From assembly GCA_963832945.1 (NCBI GenBank), contig CAWHVV010000019.1, positions 3,184 to 67,183 of the forward strand: a DNA stretch of 64,000 nucleotides, in the 5' to 3' direction. The first letter of the stretch is position 1, and every line of letters begins with the position of its first letter. Below the pieces are notes generated by a model. The model saw nothing but the letters and a program-made list of their open reading frames with translations. It was not told where the DNA came from and did not search any database. This stretch comes from JAFEDN01 sp963832945 (lineage in GTDB: Bacteria > Pseudomonadota > Gammaproteobacteria > Coxiellales > Coxiellaceae). This document shows, piece by piece, positions 8,688 through 18,261 of the stretch. The translations under genes were made by a program, and so were the position numbers.

Positions 8688-9932
8688 ATGAAAAACGCTG
8701 AACCTTCGGCTATCACTGTCGTGGGATTGGGATATATTGGATTACCCACGGCCAGTTTGTTGGCCACTAAGGGTTTTACAGTCTGCGGATGCGACGTGAA
8801 CCCTGCGGTAGTCAACACTATCAACGCCGGCAACATCCATATAGTTGAGCCTGAACTGAATGGTTTCGTGCGTTTGGCCGTCGATAGTGGCCGGCTCACC
8901 GCATCGTTGGCTCCGCAACCGGCTGACATTTTTATCATTGCCGTTCCCACTCCCGTACAGGAAGATCACACCCCGGATCTTGGCTATGTAAAAGCAGCAG
9001 CGCAGGCAATTGCTCCTTGTATCCGGCCAGGTAATTTGGTGATTCTCGAATCGACGAGTCCGGTCGGCACTACTGAAAAAATAGCAGAATGGCTGGCTGA
9101 ATACAGGCCCGATCTTTTTGGGCAATCAAAACGGCAGTTATTTTTGGCCTATTGTCCGGAACGCGTTTTGCCGGGGCATATTTTACGTGAGCTAATAGAA
9201 AATGACCGTATTATTGGTGGAATTGATGCGGATTCCGCACAACGGGCCAAAGCATTGTATGAAACTTTTGTCCGGGGTGAAATCTTTGTGACCGATGCGC
9301 GAACCGCGGAGATGTCAAAATTAGTAGAAAACGCGTATCGGGATGTTAACATCGCTTTCGCTAATGAATTATCGCTGATTTGCGAAGATTTAAATATTAA
9401 CGTTTGGAATCTGATTAAATTAGCCAATCGCCATCCGCGAGTGAATATTTTAAAACCCGGTCCAGGAGTAGGCGGGCACTGTATCGCAGTCGATCCCTGG
9501 TTTATTGTTGATGCAGCGCCGGAAAAAGCGCGGTTAATTAAATGCGCCCGGGAAATTAATAATAATAAACCCCATCATGTGATCGCAGAGGTACAAAAGC
9601 TTTCCAGCCGTTTTAATCAGCCCAAAATTGGTTGTTTAGGCCTTTCTTTTAAGCCTGATATCGACGATTTGCGTGAAAGTCCTGCCCTGTTTATTACCGA
9701 GCAACTGGTGAAAAAAAATATGGGTGAAATTTTAATCGTCGAACCGAATCTTCAACAATTACCAGTCACTTTAGCCACTGAAAACGCTCGGGCAAAGCTG
9801 GTTTCTTTAGAACATTGTTTGCAGCACGCAGACATCATCGTGTTGTTGGTGGATCATCACCAATTTACTTCAATAAAAACTCAGGTATTGCCCGATAAAT
9901 TAATCATAGATACCAGGGGAGTATTGGCATGA
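8688..9932 (+). CDS. wecC: UDP-N-acetyl-D-mannosamine dehydrogenase
   Basis: Oxidises UDP-ManNAc to UDP-ManNAcA with NAD+ in the cytoplasm, supplying the aminouronate for the polymer. Seen are the N-terminal Rossmann motif VVGLGYIGLPTASLLA, the central AEMSKLVENAYRDVNIAFAN, the active-site loop GPGVGGHCIAVDPWFIV with the catalytic Cys, and the C-terminal UDP-binding GLSFKPDIDDLRESPA. The length of about 414 residues is normal. ATG 8688 is preferred over TTG 8682 because AGGG lies 9 bases upstream of it. The stop overlaps the next start by 4 bases (ATGA), so it is translationally coupled to the bi-domain oxidoreductase. Its partner wecB is on the facing operon at 24487-25641. Confidence 0.93.
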   Translation: MKNAEPSAITVVGLGYIGLPTASLLATKGFTVCGCDVNPAVVNTINAGNIHIVEPELNGFVRLAVDSGRLTASLAPQPADIFIIAVPTPVQEDHTPDLGYVKAAAQAIAPCIRPGNLVILESTSPVGTTEKIAEWLAEYRPDLFGQSKRQLFLAYCPERVLPGHILRELIENDRIIGGIDADSAQRAKALYETFVRGEIFVTDARTAEMSKLVENAYRDVNIAFANELSLICEDLNINVWNLIKLANRHPRVNILKPGPGVGGHCIAVDPWFIVDAAPEKARLIKCAREINNNKPHHVIAEVQKLSSRFNQPKIGCLGLSFKPDIDDLRESPALFITEQLVKKNMGEILIVEPNLQQLPVTLATENARAKLVSLEHCLQHADIIVLLVDHHQFTSIKTQVLPDKLIIDTRGVLA

Positions 9933-12082
9933 AACAGGTTTTAATTAAAAATGGTAAAGCAATGGTGGAAGAAATTCCCACGCCTCAATGCGAGTCCGGA
10001 TTTGTGCTGGTAGCAGTCAATTATTCCTGCATATCCGCCGGCACTGAAATCAGCAGTCTGAAAAACAGCGGTTCGCCGCTGTGGCAGCGAGCCATACAAC
10101 AACCGCAGAATGTAAAAAAAGTATTGCAATCGGTCAATAACATAGGTCTGGCGCGAACATATTCTTTGGTCACGGGTCAATTATCCGCCGGCAATCCCAC
10201 GGGTTATTCCGCCGCAGGTACGATTTTAGCCGTCGGAGAAGATATCAGAGATTTGCAAATCGGCGATAGGGTGGCTTGCGCGGGGGCGCAATGTGCGCAT
10301 CATGCGGAAATAATCGCGGCGCCGCGAAATTTAACAGTGCCGGTTCCCGATAATCTGGATTTTTCATCTGCCTCGACAGTCACTTTGGGGGCTATCGCCC
10401 TGCAAGGTGTGCGTCGGGCTTCTCCCACATTGGGGGAAACTTTCGTGGTGCTGGGAATGGGGATTTTAGGCCAATTAACCGCGCAAATATTGCAGGCAAA
10501 TGGTTGTCATGTGATTGGCCTTGATATAGATCTGCAGCGCGTGGAACTGGCAAAAAAATTGGGAATGGAATTCGGTTTTTCCAATCAGGGGGAAGATAAT
10601 ATTTCCGCGGTACAGCGTTTAACTCAGGGCATTGGCGCGGATGGCGTTATCATTACCGCCGCCACGTCATCCAATGCTTTGGTGGCCGATGCTTTTAAAA
10701 TGTCCCGGAAAAAAGGACGCGTGGTTTTAGTGGGCGATGTGGGTCTGTCGCTTAATCGCAGTGATTTTTATCAGAAAGAAATTGATTTCCTGATTTCCTG
10801 TTCGTACGGGCCGGGCCGTTACGATGGCCATTATGAGGAGCAGGGTCTGGATTATCCTATTGGCTATGTGCGCTGGACGGAAAACCGGAATATGTCCGAA
10901 TATTTGCGTTTAATTGCCAATGGGAAAATTAATGTAAACGCTTTAATTAGTGAAACGGTATCCATTGAGAAAGCACCGCAGGCTTATGAGGCTTTAAATA
11001 ATCCGGAATCTAATTCAAAACCTCTATTAATTTTACTGCATTACCCCAATGCCGCTCAACCGAAACTGAAGCCGAAAGTGATCAATTCCCATAAAACCGG
11101 CAGTGCTGGAAAAAATAAAATTCGGCTTGCGCTCGCCGGCGCGGGAGGGTTTGCCAAAGGCATGCATTTACCGAATTTAACCCGGCTGAACCAGTATTAT
11201 CATTTACAGGCGGTGATGAGCCGCTCCGGACATAACGCCAAAGCCACCGCGCAGCAATTTTGCGCCAATTACGCCACCACGGATTATCAGGAATTACTGG
11301 CTGATCCCGATATCGATGCTATCCTGATCGCGACGCGACACGATTTACACGCGGAATTAACTCTTCAGGCTTTGCAGGCCGGAAAGCACGTTCTGGTAGA
11401 AAAACCGCTGTCTATTTCATCAATCGAATTAAGCAAAATTGCCCAATTTTACGCAGATAACAATAATGCTTCACCGATACTCTTAACAGGATTTAATCGT
11501 CGTTTTTCCAACTATTGTCAGCAAATACAAAAATTAATCGCGACACGCACAGGGCCAATGATTATTAATTACCGTATGAATGCCGGCTATATACCCATGG
11601 ACCATTGGGTTCACGGCGTTCAGGGCGGGGGACGAAATTTGGGAGAAGCCTGCCATATTTACGACTTATTTACATTTTTTACCGACAGCGTCGTCACTGA
11701 AATTAGTGGCCACGCTATCGCCACTAAAACAGATTATTATTCACCTACCGATAATTTTATTGCAACAATGCGTTTTACCGATGGTACGGTGGCGAATTTA
11801 ATTTATACGGCGCTGGGTCATCAGAAATATCCTAAAGAACAGATGGAAATTTTTTACGACGGTGCGGTCATTACCCTGAATGATTATAAATCATTAACCG
11901 TCATTGGAAAAAAATACAAAGGTCTGGAAAAATCCGTCGCTGACAAGGGGCAGTTAGAAGAATTAACTGAATTCGCGCGAGCCATCCAGACAAATAAAGT
12001 GTGGCCTATTCCCTTATGGCAACAGGTTCAGGCCACAGAAATCAGTTTTCAGATAGAACAGCAATTACGACGGAGTGTCTAA
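9929..12082 (+). CDS. Bi-domain oxidoreductase: zinc-type dehydrogenase fused to Gfo/Idh/MocA (first of two)
   Basis: 717 residues. The N-terminal ~370 form a medium-chain dehydrogenase-like part (SCISAGTE, GNPTGYSAAGTILAVG, then GMGILGQLTAQ). The C-terminal part from ~398 is a Gfo/Idh/MocA NAD(P)-dependent oxidoreductase (LALAGAGGFAKGMHLPNL, VEKPLSIS, GFNRRFSNY, GGGRNLGEACHIYDL). EKP and the downstream His fit the family's catalytic motif. These fusions occur with heparinases in aminouronate loci and probably oxidise and reduce a sugar nucleotide during its conversion. The TAA stop overlaps an ATG (TAATG) that now belongs only to a remnant of asnB, showing the ancestral operon order. A paralogue is at 22358-24490. 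Confidence 0.87.
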   Translation: MKQVLIKNGKAMVEEIPTPQCESGFVLVAVNYSCISAGTEISSLKNSGSPLWQRAIQQPQNVKKVLQSVNNIGLARTYSLVTGQLSAGNPTGYSAAGTILAVGEDIRDLQIGDRVACAGAQCAHHAEIIAAPRNLTVPVPDNLDFSSASTVTLGAIALQGVRRASPTLGETFVVLGMGILGQLTAQILQANGCHVIGLDIDLQRVELAKKLGMEFGFSNQGEDNISAVQRLTQGIGADGVIITAATSSNALVADAFKMSRKKGRVVLVGDVGLSLNRSDFYQKEIDFLISCSYGPGRYDGHYEEQGLDYPIGYVRWTENRNMSEYLRLIANGKINVNALISETVSIEKAPQAYEALNNPESNSKPLLILLHYPNAAQPKLKPKVINSHKTGSAGKNKIRLALAGAGGFAKGMHLPNLTRLNQYYHLQAVMSRSGHNAKATAQQFCANYATTDYQELLADPDIDAILIATRHDLHAELTLQALQAGKHVLVEKPLSISSIELSKIAQFYADNNNASPILLTGFNRRFSNYCQQIQKLIATRTGPMIINYRMNAGYIPMDHWVHGVQGGGRNLGEACHIYDLFTFFTDSVVTEISGHAIATKTDYYSPTDNFIATMRFTDGTVANLIYTALGHQKYPKEQMEIFYDGAVITLNDYKSLTVIGKKYKGLEKSVADKGQLEELTEFARAIQTNKVWPIPLWQQVQATEISFQIEQQLRRSV

Positions 12083-12139
12083 TGTGTGGAATAGTCGGTG
12101 CTTTATCGTGGGGAAATTCCTCCGTCACTGAACCTTATA
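12082..12139 (+). pseudogene. 5' remnant of asnB
   Basis: 58 bases that match the start of the intact asnB (13353-13410) at 53 positions, encoding MCGIVGALSWGNSSVTEPY before reading into unrelated sequence. It keeps the TAATG overlap with the preceding gene. It marks the left edge of a 1.2-kb intrusion. Confidence 0.85.
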
Positions 12140-12681
12140 GGTGTAGCATTATTTTCTTTGACATAAACCGCTACATTTAAAGTCCTTCCTAATTTTTCAG
12201 CAATTTTTTTTCCAGCAGGTGAGTATGCCCAATAGAATAATGGCAATTTTTTATTTTTCGGAGTGATTTGCTGAATAGAAGTCAATAGGGACTGATAAGC
12301 AAGATCTTTGCCACGATGCGACGAAACGATAAAAGCGAGGCAAAAATAAATAGCCTGCATATTTTCGTAATTAATTTCGTTGACTCGTATCTGTTCTACT
12401 AATTGCGCTTCATTCAGTTGACCCTGAATAAAAGATTCCATTAAGGTTAAAGTACAAGGCAGTATCAAGGTAGAGCCGACTACTTCATCGTTCTGTTTGA
12501 TCAATGTCGCACATTCAGGAATTCTGGCTTTAATCCAGGGATGTCCCTCTTTGCTAATCGGCATTTGTTCAGGATCATGCTCGGTTTCGAAATAAGCTTC
12601 CAGCATTGTTCGTAACAGTTTTATATCTACCTCAGCGGCTTGATCAGCTTTTAAAAAAATATATTCTGGCATCACGTTCAC
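12103..12681 (-). CDS. GNAT-like acetyltransferase, uncertain
   Basis: 192 residues beginning MNVMPEYIFLKADQAAEVDI. A hydrophobic strand (MQAIYFCLAFIVSSHRGKDLAYQSLL) resembles the GNAT acetyl-CoA-binding strand and helix, with SSHRGKDLA standing for the usual R/Q-x-x-G-x-G/A loop; this is weak. The C-terminal FSDGGISPR is antisense to the asnB remnant, so the original C-terminus was replaced when the segment was inserted. It lies in the intrusion between the oxidoreductase and asnB, on the opposite strand, and is probably foreign to the operon. Substrate unknown. Confidence 0.5.
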   Translation of the reverse strand: MNVMPEYIFLKADQAAEVDIKLLRTMLEAYFETEHDPEQMPISKEGHPWIKARIPECATLIKQNDEVVGSTLILPCTLTLMESFIQGQLNEAQLVEQIRVNEINYENMQAIYFCLAFIVSSHRGKDLAYQSLLTSIQQITPKNKKLPLFYWAYSPAGKKIAEKLGRTLNVAVYVKENNATPIRFSDGGISPR

Positions 12682-12711
12682 TATTAATATTTAAGTCATA
12701 GGACATTGGGC

Positions 12712-13038
12712 TTAGGCCAACACTGTTAAGTAATTGGTTTGTAGTTGAGATAATGTCAATGCAATATCTTGCTGTAGTCCTTGAGGGGTTTGCTTATCCG
12801 GCCAAACTTTAGAAATCAAATAAAAATCTTTCCTATTAAATTTTTTAAGCGCATTTCCAATGGGAATAAAATTATCATAAAACGTTGCTGTATCAATAAT
12901 CCGGTATCCTTTTTCAGCTGCCTGGAGAATTGCTCTGAAACAAGTATCCTCTTTGAGTGGGTAAGTACCGAAACCCACTGCGGGATACTGGATTCCTTCT
13001 ATCTGCCAGGTTCCTGAATAAAATATTTTAAACATCAT
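12712..13038 (-). pseudogene. Truncated aldo/keto reductase (N-terminal 108 residues)
   Basis: IQYPAVGFGTYPLKEDTCFRA, AAEKGYRIIDTATFYDN and FYLISKVWP are the start of an aldo/keto reductase barrel, including the Asp/Tyr of the active site (IDTATFYDN) and Lys of SKVWP. The family is about 270-320 residues, but this frame ends TVLA after 108, just where the YLDLYLLHWP strand should follow, so cofactor binding is lost. It is followed 30 bases later by the GNAT-like gene. Non-functional by inference. Confidence 0.75.
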
Positions 13039-13205
13039 AAACTATTCTCCAAGATAGCGTTGAGCCTTGAAGTGTAAAGGGTTGCTGTTTTGTTATCAAG
13101 GCGAAGGGTTGGGAAAGTATCTACACTCGCTCTACCGCGCAAGGAAGAATTTCCTTAAGCGGAAACTCCTGTACCATTGCACAACGACAGTTTCTTCACT
13201 ATGCT

Positions 13206-13352
13206 AGTACAGCGTGAATTTATTCCTGATATATATGCTGCGCTCGGCAAATCCGATGCTCGCAGTGAAAGGGAAGAATCGCGATTCTTCCCTTTAGGGA
13301 ACCCATCGCGGAGATAATTTTCTACGAAAATTACTTTTTATAGGATGATTTA
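13206..13352 (+). repeat. Inverted-repeat element, copy 5 (divergent, right end cut at asnB start)
   Basis: AGTACAGCG, TCGGCAAATCCGA, a central hairpin (GGGAAGAATCG/CGATTCTTCCC) and the tail TTTTATAGGATGATTTA match the family in order. The element's TAGGATGATTTA directly abuts the asnB ATG and serves as its ribosome-binding site. The 314-base gap 13039-13352 otherwise holds only the 18-base motif shared with 8633-8650. Confidence 0.7.
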
Positions 13353-15251
13353 ATGTGTGGAATAGTCGGTGCGTTATCTTGGGGAAATTTTTCCATCACT
13401 GAACCTTATATTGTCGCCATGCGCGATACCATGATCCATCGGGGGCCTGACGGTGAGGGTTGTTGGATTAGTAAGGACCAACGTCTGGGATTAGGACACC
13501 GCCGATTGTCGATTATTGATTTATCGACTGCCGCAAACCAACCGATGGCTACCGCAGATAAAAATTTATGGTTGGTTTTTAACGGTGAAATTTATAACCA
13601 TGCCGAAATCCGCAAAGAACTAGAGGAATTGGGATATCGCGAATGGCAAACGGATCATTCTGATACCGAAGTGATTTTATATGCCTTCACAGAATGGGGT
13701 ATTGACTGCCTGCACAAATTTCGCGGTATGTTTGCTTTTGCATTATGGGATGCCAGGCAAGAAGAGCTATGGTTAATTCGGGATCGTATTGGCATCAAAC
13801 CACTCTATTATAGTATTCACCATCAACGTATTGTATTCGCTTCCGAAATAAAAGCATTGTTACAAGACCCGCAACAACATCGCGCTGTTAACGAGGAAGC
13901 ATTTTTTCATTATCTAACCTTTCTGGTTAGTCCTGCACCGGCTACAATGTTCGACGGCATTTATAAATTACCTCCAGGAACATGGCTGAAAATTACTAAA
14001 AATGGAAAAATCATCGAGAAAAAATATTGGGATGTGTGGGATCATGTGACGCCTCTCACAGAAAAAAACGAAGATGAAATTGCCGATTTACTGTTAAGAG
14101 AATTACGTACAGCAGTTAAATTACGTAAAATTAGCGATGTCCCTGTAGGAGTTTTTTTATCGGGTGGCATTGACTCCAGCACTAACGCCGCATTATTTTC
14201 TGAAGGTTATTTTCAATCTCTGAAAACATTTACAATTGGATATGAAGGAAAAAATTCGAGTTATAAAAATGAAATTCATTTTGCTCGTCAAATGGCCAAT
14301 CAGGTAGGTTCCGAACACCATGAACGGCTATTAAATGTTAATGACTTTCTTGAATTTTTACCGAAAATGGTGTATTTACAAGATGAACCCCTCGCAGATC
14401 CTGTTTGCTTTCCTGTCTATTACGTAGCAGAATTGGCGCGCGATAATAACGTTACTGTAGCTCAAGTAGGAGAAGGAGCAGATGAATTGTTTTGGGGCTA
14501 TAGAAGTTGGAAGTTCAAATATAATTTACAACGCTATGCCAATATTCCTGGTTCTCATCTCATAAAAAAAACAACTATGAATTTATTAAATTTAATGGGA
14601 AAAAAAAATGGAATTGAATATGAACTATTGCGGCGCAGTATTAACAGATTGCCCATATTTTGGGGAGGGGCCGAAGCCTTTACTGAGTATCAAAAGGGAC
14701 GTCTTCTTTCACCACGTCTTCGTGCTAAATTCGCAAGTCGAACATCTTGGGAAGTCATAGAACCAACATGGCGAAATTTCCAAAGTAAAGCTTGGGATAA
14801 ATCCATTTTACATTGGATGAGTTATCAGGATTTAAATCTACGCTTACCTGAGCTTTTACTGATGCGAGTCGACAAAATGAGCATGGGCGTCAGTTTAGAA
14901 GCTAGAGTACCCTTTTTAGATCATAAATTTGTCGAACTTGCTTTGGGAATTCCAGGCCAACTTAAAACCAAAAATCACCAGTTAAAATATATATTGAAAA
15001 AGGCAGTGAGGGGTGTGATTCCCGATGAACTTATTGATAGGCCTAAACAAGGTTTTGCAGTACCTCTTTCAGAGTGGATTATTGATAAATTAGGTGGTCA
15101 CATCTATCCAAAATTAATCGAATTTTCTGGGAGTACTGACTTTTTCGATTGTCTTGCTATAAAAAAGCTTTGTCAAAAACACGATCAAGTCCCGCAAATC
15201 TGGGTTTTATATAATTTTTCGCTATGGTGGGAGAAATATATTAAAACTTAA
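13353..15251 (+). CDS. asnB: Asparagine synthase (glutamine-hydrolysing)-type amidotransferase
   Basis: 632 residues. Cys2 of MCGIVGALS is the class II glutaminase nucleophile, and RGPDGEG, GHRRLSIIDLS and FNGEIYNHAE complete that domain. The synthetase domain has the PP-loop GVFLSGGIDSS near residue 266, then QVGEGADELFWGY and LEARVPFLDHKFVEL. Within polysaccharide loci AsnB-like enzymes amidate sugar uronic acids, which fits ManNAcA made by WecB/WecC; a true asparagine role cannot be excluded. The start codon lies directly after a repeat element that supplies the AGGA-type ribosome site. The 3' end faces the last gene of the - operon 15 bases away, where a short element-like tail (15254-15275) may be a remnant. 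Confidence 0.88.
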   Translation: MCGIVGALSWGNFSITEPYIVAMRDTMIHRGPDGEGCWISKDQRLGLGHRRLSIIDLSTAANQPMATADKNLWLVFNGEIYNHAEIRKELEELGYREWQTDHSDTEVILYAFTEWGIDCLHKFRGMFAFALWDARQEELWLIRDRIGIKPLYYSIHHQRIVFASEIKALLQDPQQHRAVNEEAFFHYLTFLVSPAPATMFDGIYKLPPGTWLKITKNGKIIEKKYWDVWDHVTPLTEKNEDEIADLLLRELRTAVKLRKISDVPVGVFLSGGIDSSTNAALFSEGYFQSLKTFTIGYEGKNSSYKNEIHFARQMANQVGSEHHERLLNVNDFLEFLPKMVYLQDEPLADPVCFPVYYVAELARDNNVTVAQVGEGADELFWGYRSWKFKYNLQRYANIPGSHLIKKTTMNLLNLMGKKNGIEYELLRRSINRLPIFWGGAEAFTEYQKGRLLSPRLRAKFASRTSWEVIEPTWRNFQSKAWDKSILHWMSYQDLNLRLPELLLMRVDKMSMGVSLEARVPFLDHKFVELALGIPGQLKTKNHQLKYILKKAVRGVIPDELIDRPKQGFAVPLSEWIIDKLGGHIYPKLIEFSGSTDFFDCLAIKKLCQKHDQVPQIWVLYNFSLWWEKYIKT

Positions 15252-15266
15252 TTGCGCGAAAATTAT

Positions 15267-16566
15267 TTATAAATATGAACTATTGGTACGTATTAAATTC
15301 GCAGAACGAATAAGTAGGGAAGTTATAAACAAAATACCTATACCTAAGAAACCACCAATGATACCGTATGCCGAAACCAAAGCGGATTGTAAAGATATCT
15401 GAGTTAAATAATATAGAAAAACAATAGCGTTCAAATAGAGTGAAAACGTAAGCGGACCGCGAATTTTCTTTCCGATTTGTGAAATCAAAAAAATAAACAA
15501 ACCTATTAATATCATAACGAAAATAGCGTACGTGAGACCTGCCTGGCTATATGCTAATAAAGGCGCCGACCCAACAACAGATCCCACCGTCCAATCTATT
15601 TTTGGATACATATAAGAAAAAACAACATTATTATCGTTAGGTGTAGGGGTTAACAAGGGAATATAAATACCGGTATAAGGTAGTATCTTTGGAAATAACA
15701 TATAATAAAAAGGAAAACTGCTGGCGAGCCTAAATAAAATTAAATCGATAGTTTCCAAAAAATGCCACTCTTGCGTAACAAAGGATTCATAGGAATAAAT
15801 TACTAGTAATACCATACCGCCTATTATCAGAAGAAAGTTAAAAGATTCTAATTTTTTTTAAAAAATAAAGACCAAAAATAATAGAAATTAAATAAATGAG
15901 TAATATTGCTTTCATTACAATAGATAAATAGATTAATGAAGTGACGAACAAAGAAATGAAAAATGTTAACTTCCAGGCGATTGAGCGTGTCTTTGACCAT
16001 TGAAAAAGCGATACATACGAAAAGGTAGGTATCGTAGAATAAGATAAACCATAAAAAATGGATCCAAGCCGACCTATCAGATCGTGTCTAAATAGAATCG
16101 TTGATTGATAATCAATATTTTTGATTAGATTAAAAATCGCTCCGCTGGAAAATATATTATACATCTTGAAAAAGTAATAAATTAAAAAAATCAAAAATAC
16201 ATACCAAAAAGCTACCAAACTTACTGATTGATTTAACCAATGAATCTCAAAAGTAATCAATTTATAAAACAGCTTTCTAATCATTACCAAAACTAAAGCT
16301 GGAATAATTATGGGGCAGAATAATAATATCCAATAACCCAAGTCGAAATTAACAGGCAATGAGAAGGTATTTATACCAAACCTTTTTAACACACCCATCG
16401 CATACTGGTTATTGACTAATCCCAGAAAGATACCTCCAATCATTGTGGTTGCTGTGTAAGCGCCAGTATAAGTAATAAAAGGAATTTTAGCCTCTTGATT
16501 AAGCTGTTTCCACGTAAACAATAGAATAATTATTGTAATCACACAAAAACCCAACGGAATGAGCAT
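15267..16566 (-). pseudogene. O-antigen/oligosaccharide repeat-unit polymerase (Wzy-like), frameshifted at poly(A)
   Basis: Two hydrophobic reading frames, 15838-16566 (242 residues) and 15267-15815 (182 residues), abut. The first ends GLYFLKKIRIF. Removing one A from the run of eight A on the coding strand (T run near 15850-15858) restores GLYFLKKLESFNFLLIIGG running into MVLLVIYSYESF, one protein of ~430 residues with about 10-12 membrane segments and a large periplasmic loop (PKILPYTGIYIPLL), as expected of Wzy. It is the last gene of the wzb-to-wzy operon and no other polymerase is present. It is a real defect, a phase-variable slip, or a sequencing error. Wzy identity rests on topology and context. 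Confidence 0.7.
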
Positions 16567-16584
16567 ATATTTTTTTTCCTAAAA

Positions 16585-18261
16585 TTATAAACAATTGAGT
16601 AACGTTAGTCGTTCTAGAATGACTGCGACGTGATTATGCCAGGTGTATTTGGACGTGGCCTCATTTCGCGCGTTTTCTCCTAATTTATGACGCCATAACG
16701 AATTATTTACAAGAAATAAAATAGCTTTAATAATTTCAGTGACGTTGCCTGGTTCGCATAATATCCCTAGTTGAGAGGCATTTTTTTCTGGAGGGGTCTG
16801 TGGTAAACTAGTAGTTCGTAGACTATTGCTAAGTACTCGACCAATTTGCTCTAAATCAGAAGCAATAATAGCTTTCCCCATCGCCATGTACTCAAATAAT
16901 TTCGTTGGAGAGCCAAAAAAACGGCTACCATTCTTGTTCGGCACATGAGGAGACAAAAATATGTCAGAAATAGCCAAATATTGTGGCGAAAGTTCTTGAG
17001 GAATAATACCGGTTAAAATAACATGCTTTTTATACGGTAGTTTATTTAAAATACCTTTGATCACAGGCATTTTCGGACCATCGCCAATTATTAAGAAATG
17101 TAGACAATTATGGCGAAAATATTCCGAATAGTCGTCAATACAACTACGGATCGCTGAGGCTAATATCTCTATTCCATGCCATTCATTAAAGGTACCAATA
17201 TAAGTTACTACTAAAGAATCCGCGAGGATGCCCAATTGACGTCGCAGAGAAGATTTCATTACTTGGGAAAATCTACCCGGATCAAAAAGGACAGGATCAA
17301 TGCAATTAGGATGAAAAACTATTCTTTGTGGGGGAATACCTAAAGTAGTCAGTTCATCTTTTAAAACTTCCGAAATCGTTACCACCAGATGTGCTTTATG
17401 GAGACAAAGTTCTTCACATTGCTGGGCGAGTTTCTTAAATCGAAACGACCCGCCCCAATGTTTTGCAATCCATACTAATGAACCATTATATTCAACCACC
17501 AGGGGTATTTTAAGGATTTTTGATAATTTGACCCCCGCATAATTTTCCGCCGACATCCGTTGATAAATAAATTTATATTTAGAAAATTGTTTAGAAAGTT
17601 GTGCAATCATTTGATTGTTATAGCGACAAAAGTTTAGTTCAGCTGGGATAGCTAATAATGGTGGAGGTCTGGTTTTGAAATGAGTAATTTCTTCAGATAA
17701 TAAAGGTAATCGATCTTGTGCTGCATAATCAACCCGATAGCCGTGGTTAATTAAGGAATTTGCCACGCCGGCTATATGACCTACCGAACCACCTGTTTTG
17801 CCTCCAAACCATAAAGTAGCATCTAAATACAATACCCGGGTGACATCTGCGGGTAAAGACAGATCCAAAGGTTGCTTTAGTAGTTGGGTTGCATCCACTC
17901 TACAACGCATATATGAAAAATATGAATATATTGTTTGAGTCATTAATTTCCAAATGGATGCAATTACTTTATATCTATGAAATTGCACACAGGAAAAATC
18001 CTCGTTTACGACAATTATTTTCCTGGCGCGAATAAAAATCGTCAATATTTTTAATATGGGTAGAAATAATTCGACATTTTTGTGCTCGATAGGAAATAAT
18101 AAATGTTCTGCATTCAACTTTATAATAGTGAGCAATATTCTCCATAGAGGTTGTTTACGGAACTCGGATATCTGTAAATAAATAATCGGTTTTGCAAATA
18201 TCTTTTCTAAATTAGTTTTGAATGATAGAGATAATGGATAAATAGTAATTGCATAGTTCAT
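16585..18261 (-). CDS. Glycosyltransferase family 4
   Basis: 558 residues with GT-B fold. The N-terminal ~150 residues are an extra extension before the usual start (TRVLYLDATLWFGGKTGGSVGHIAGVANSL). The donor-binding domain has VVTYIGTFNEWHGIEILASAI and ISDIFLSPHVPNKN, then FEYMAMGKAIIASDLEQIGRVL with the E-x7-E region typical of GT4 retaining enzymes. It transfers a sugar from a nucleotide donor to the lipid-linked repeat unit at the inner face of the membrane; donor unknown. The start overlaps the wzx stop by 4 bases (ATGA). Confidence 0.85.
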   Translation of the reverse strand: MNYAITIYPLSLSFKTNLEKIFAKPIIYLQISEFRKQPLWRILLTIIKLNAEHLLFPIEHKNVELFLPILKILTIFIRARKIIVVNEDFSCVQFHRYKVIASIWKLMTQTIYSYFSYMRCRVDATQLLKQPLDLSLPADVTRVLYLDATLWFGGKTGGSVGHIAGVANSLINHGYRVDYAAQDRLPLLSEEITHFKTRPPPLLAIPAELNFCRYNNQMIAQLSKQFSKYKFIYQRMSAENYAGVKLSKILKIPLVVEYNGSLVWIAKHWGGSFRFKKLAQQCEELCLHKAHLVVTISEVLKDELTTLGIPPQRIVFHPNCIDPVLFDPGRFSQVMKSSLRRQLGILADSLVVTYIGTFNEWHGIEILASAIRSCIDDYSEYFRHNCLHFLIIGDGPKMPVIKGILNKLPYKKHVILTGIIPQELSPQYLAISDIFLSPHVPNKNGSRFFGSPTKLFEYMAMGKAIIASDLEQIGRVLSNSLRTTSLPQTPPEKNASQLGILCEPGNVTEIIKAILFLVNNSLWRHKLGENARNEATSKYTWHNHVAVILERLTLLNCL

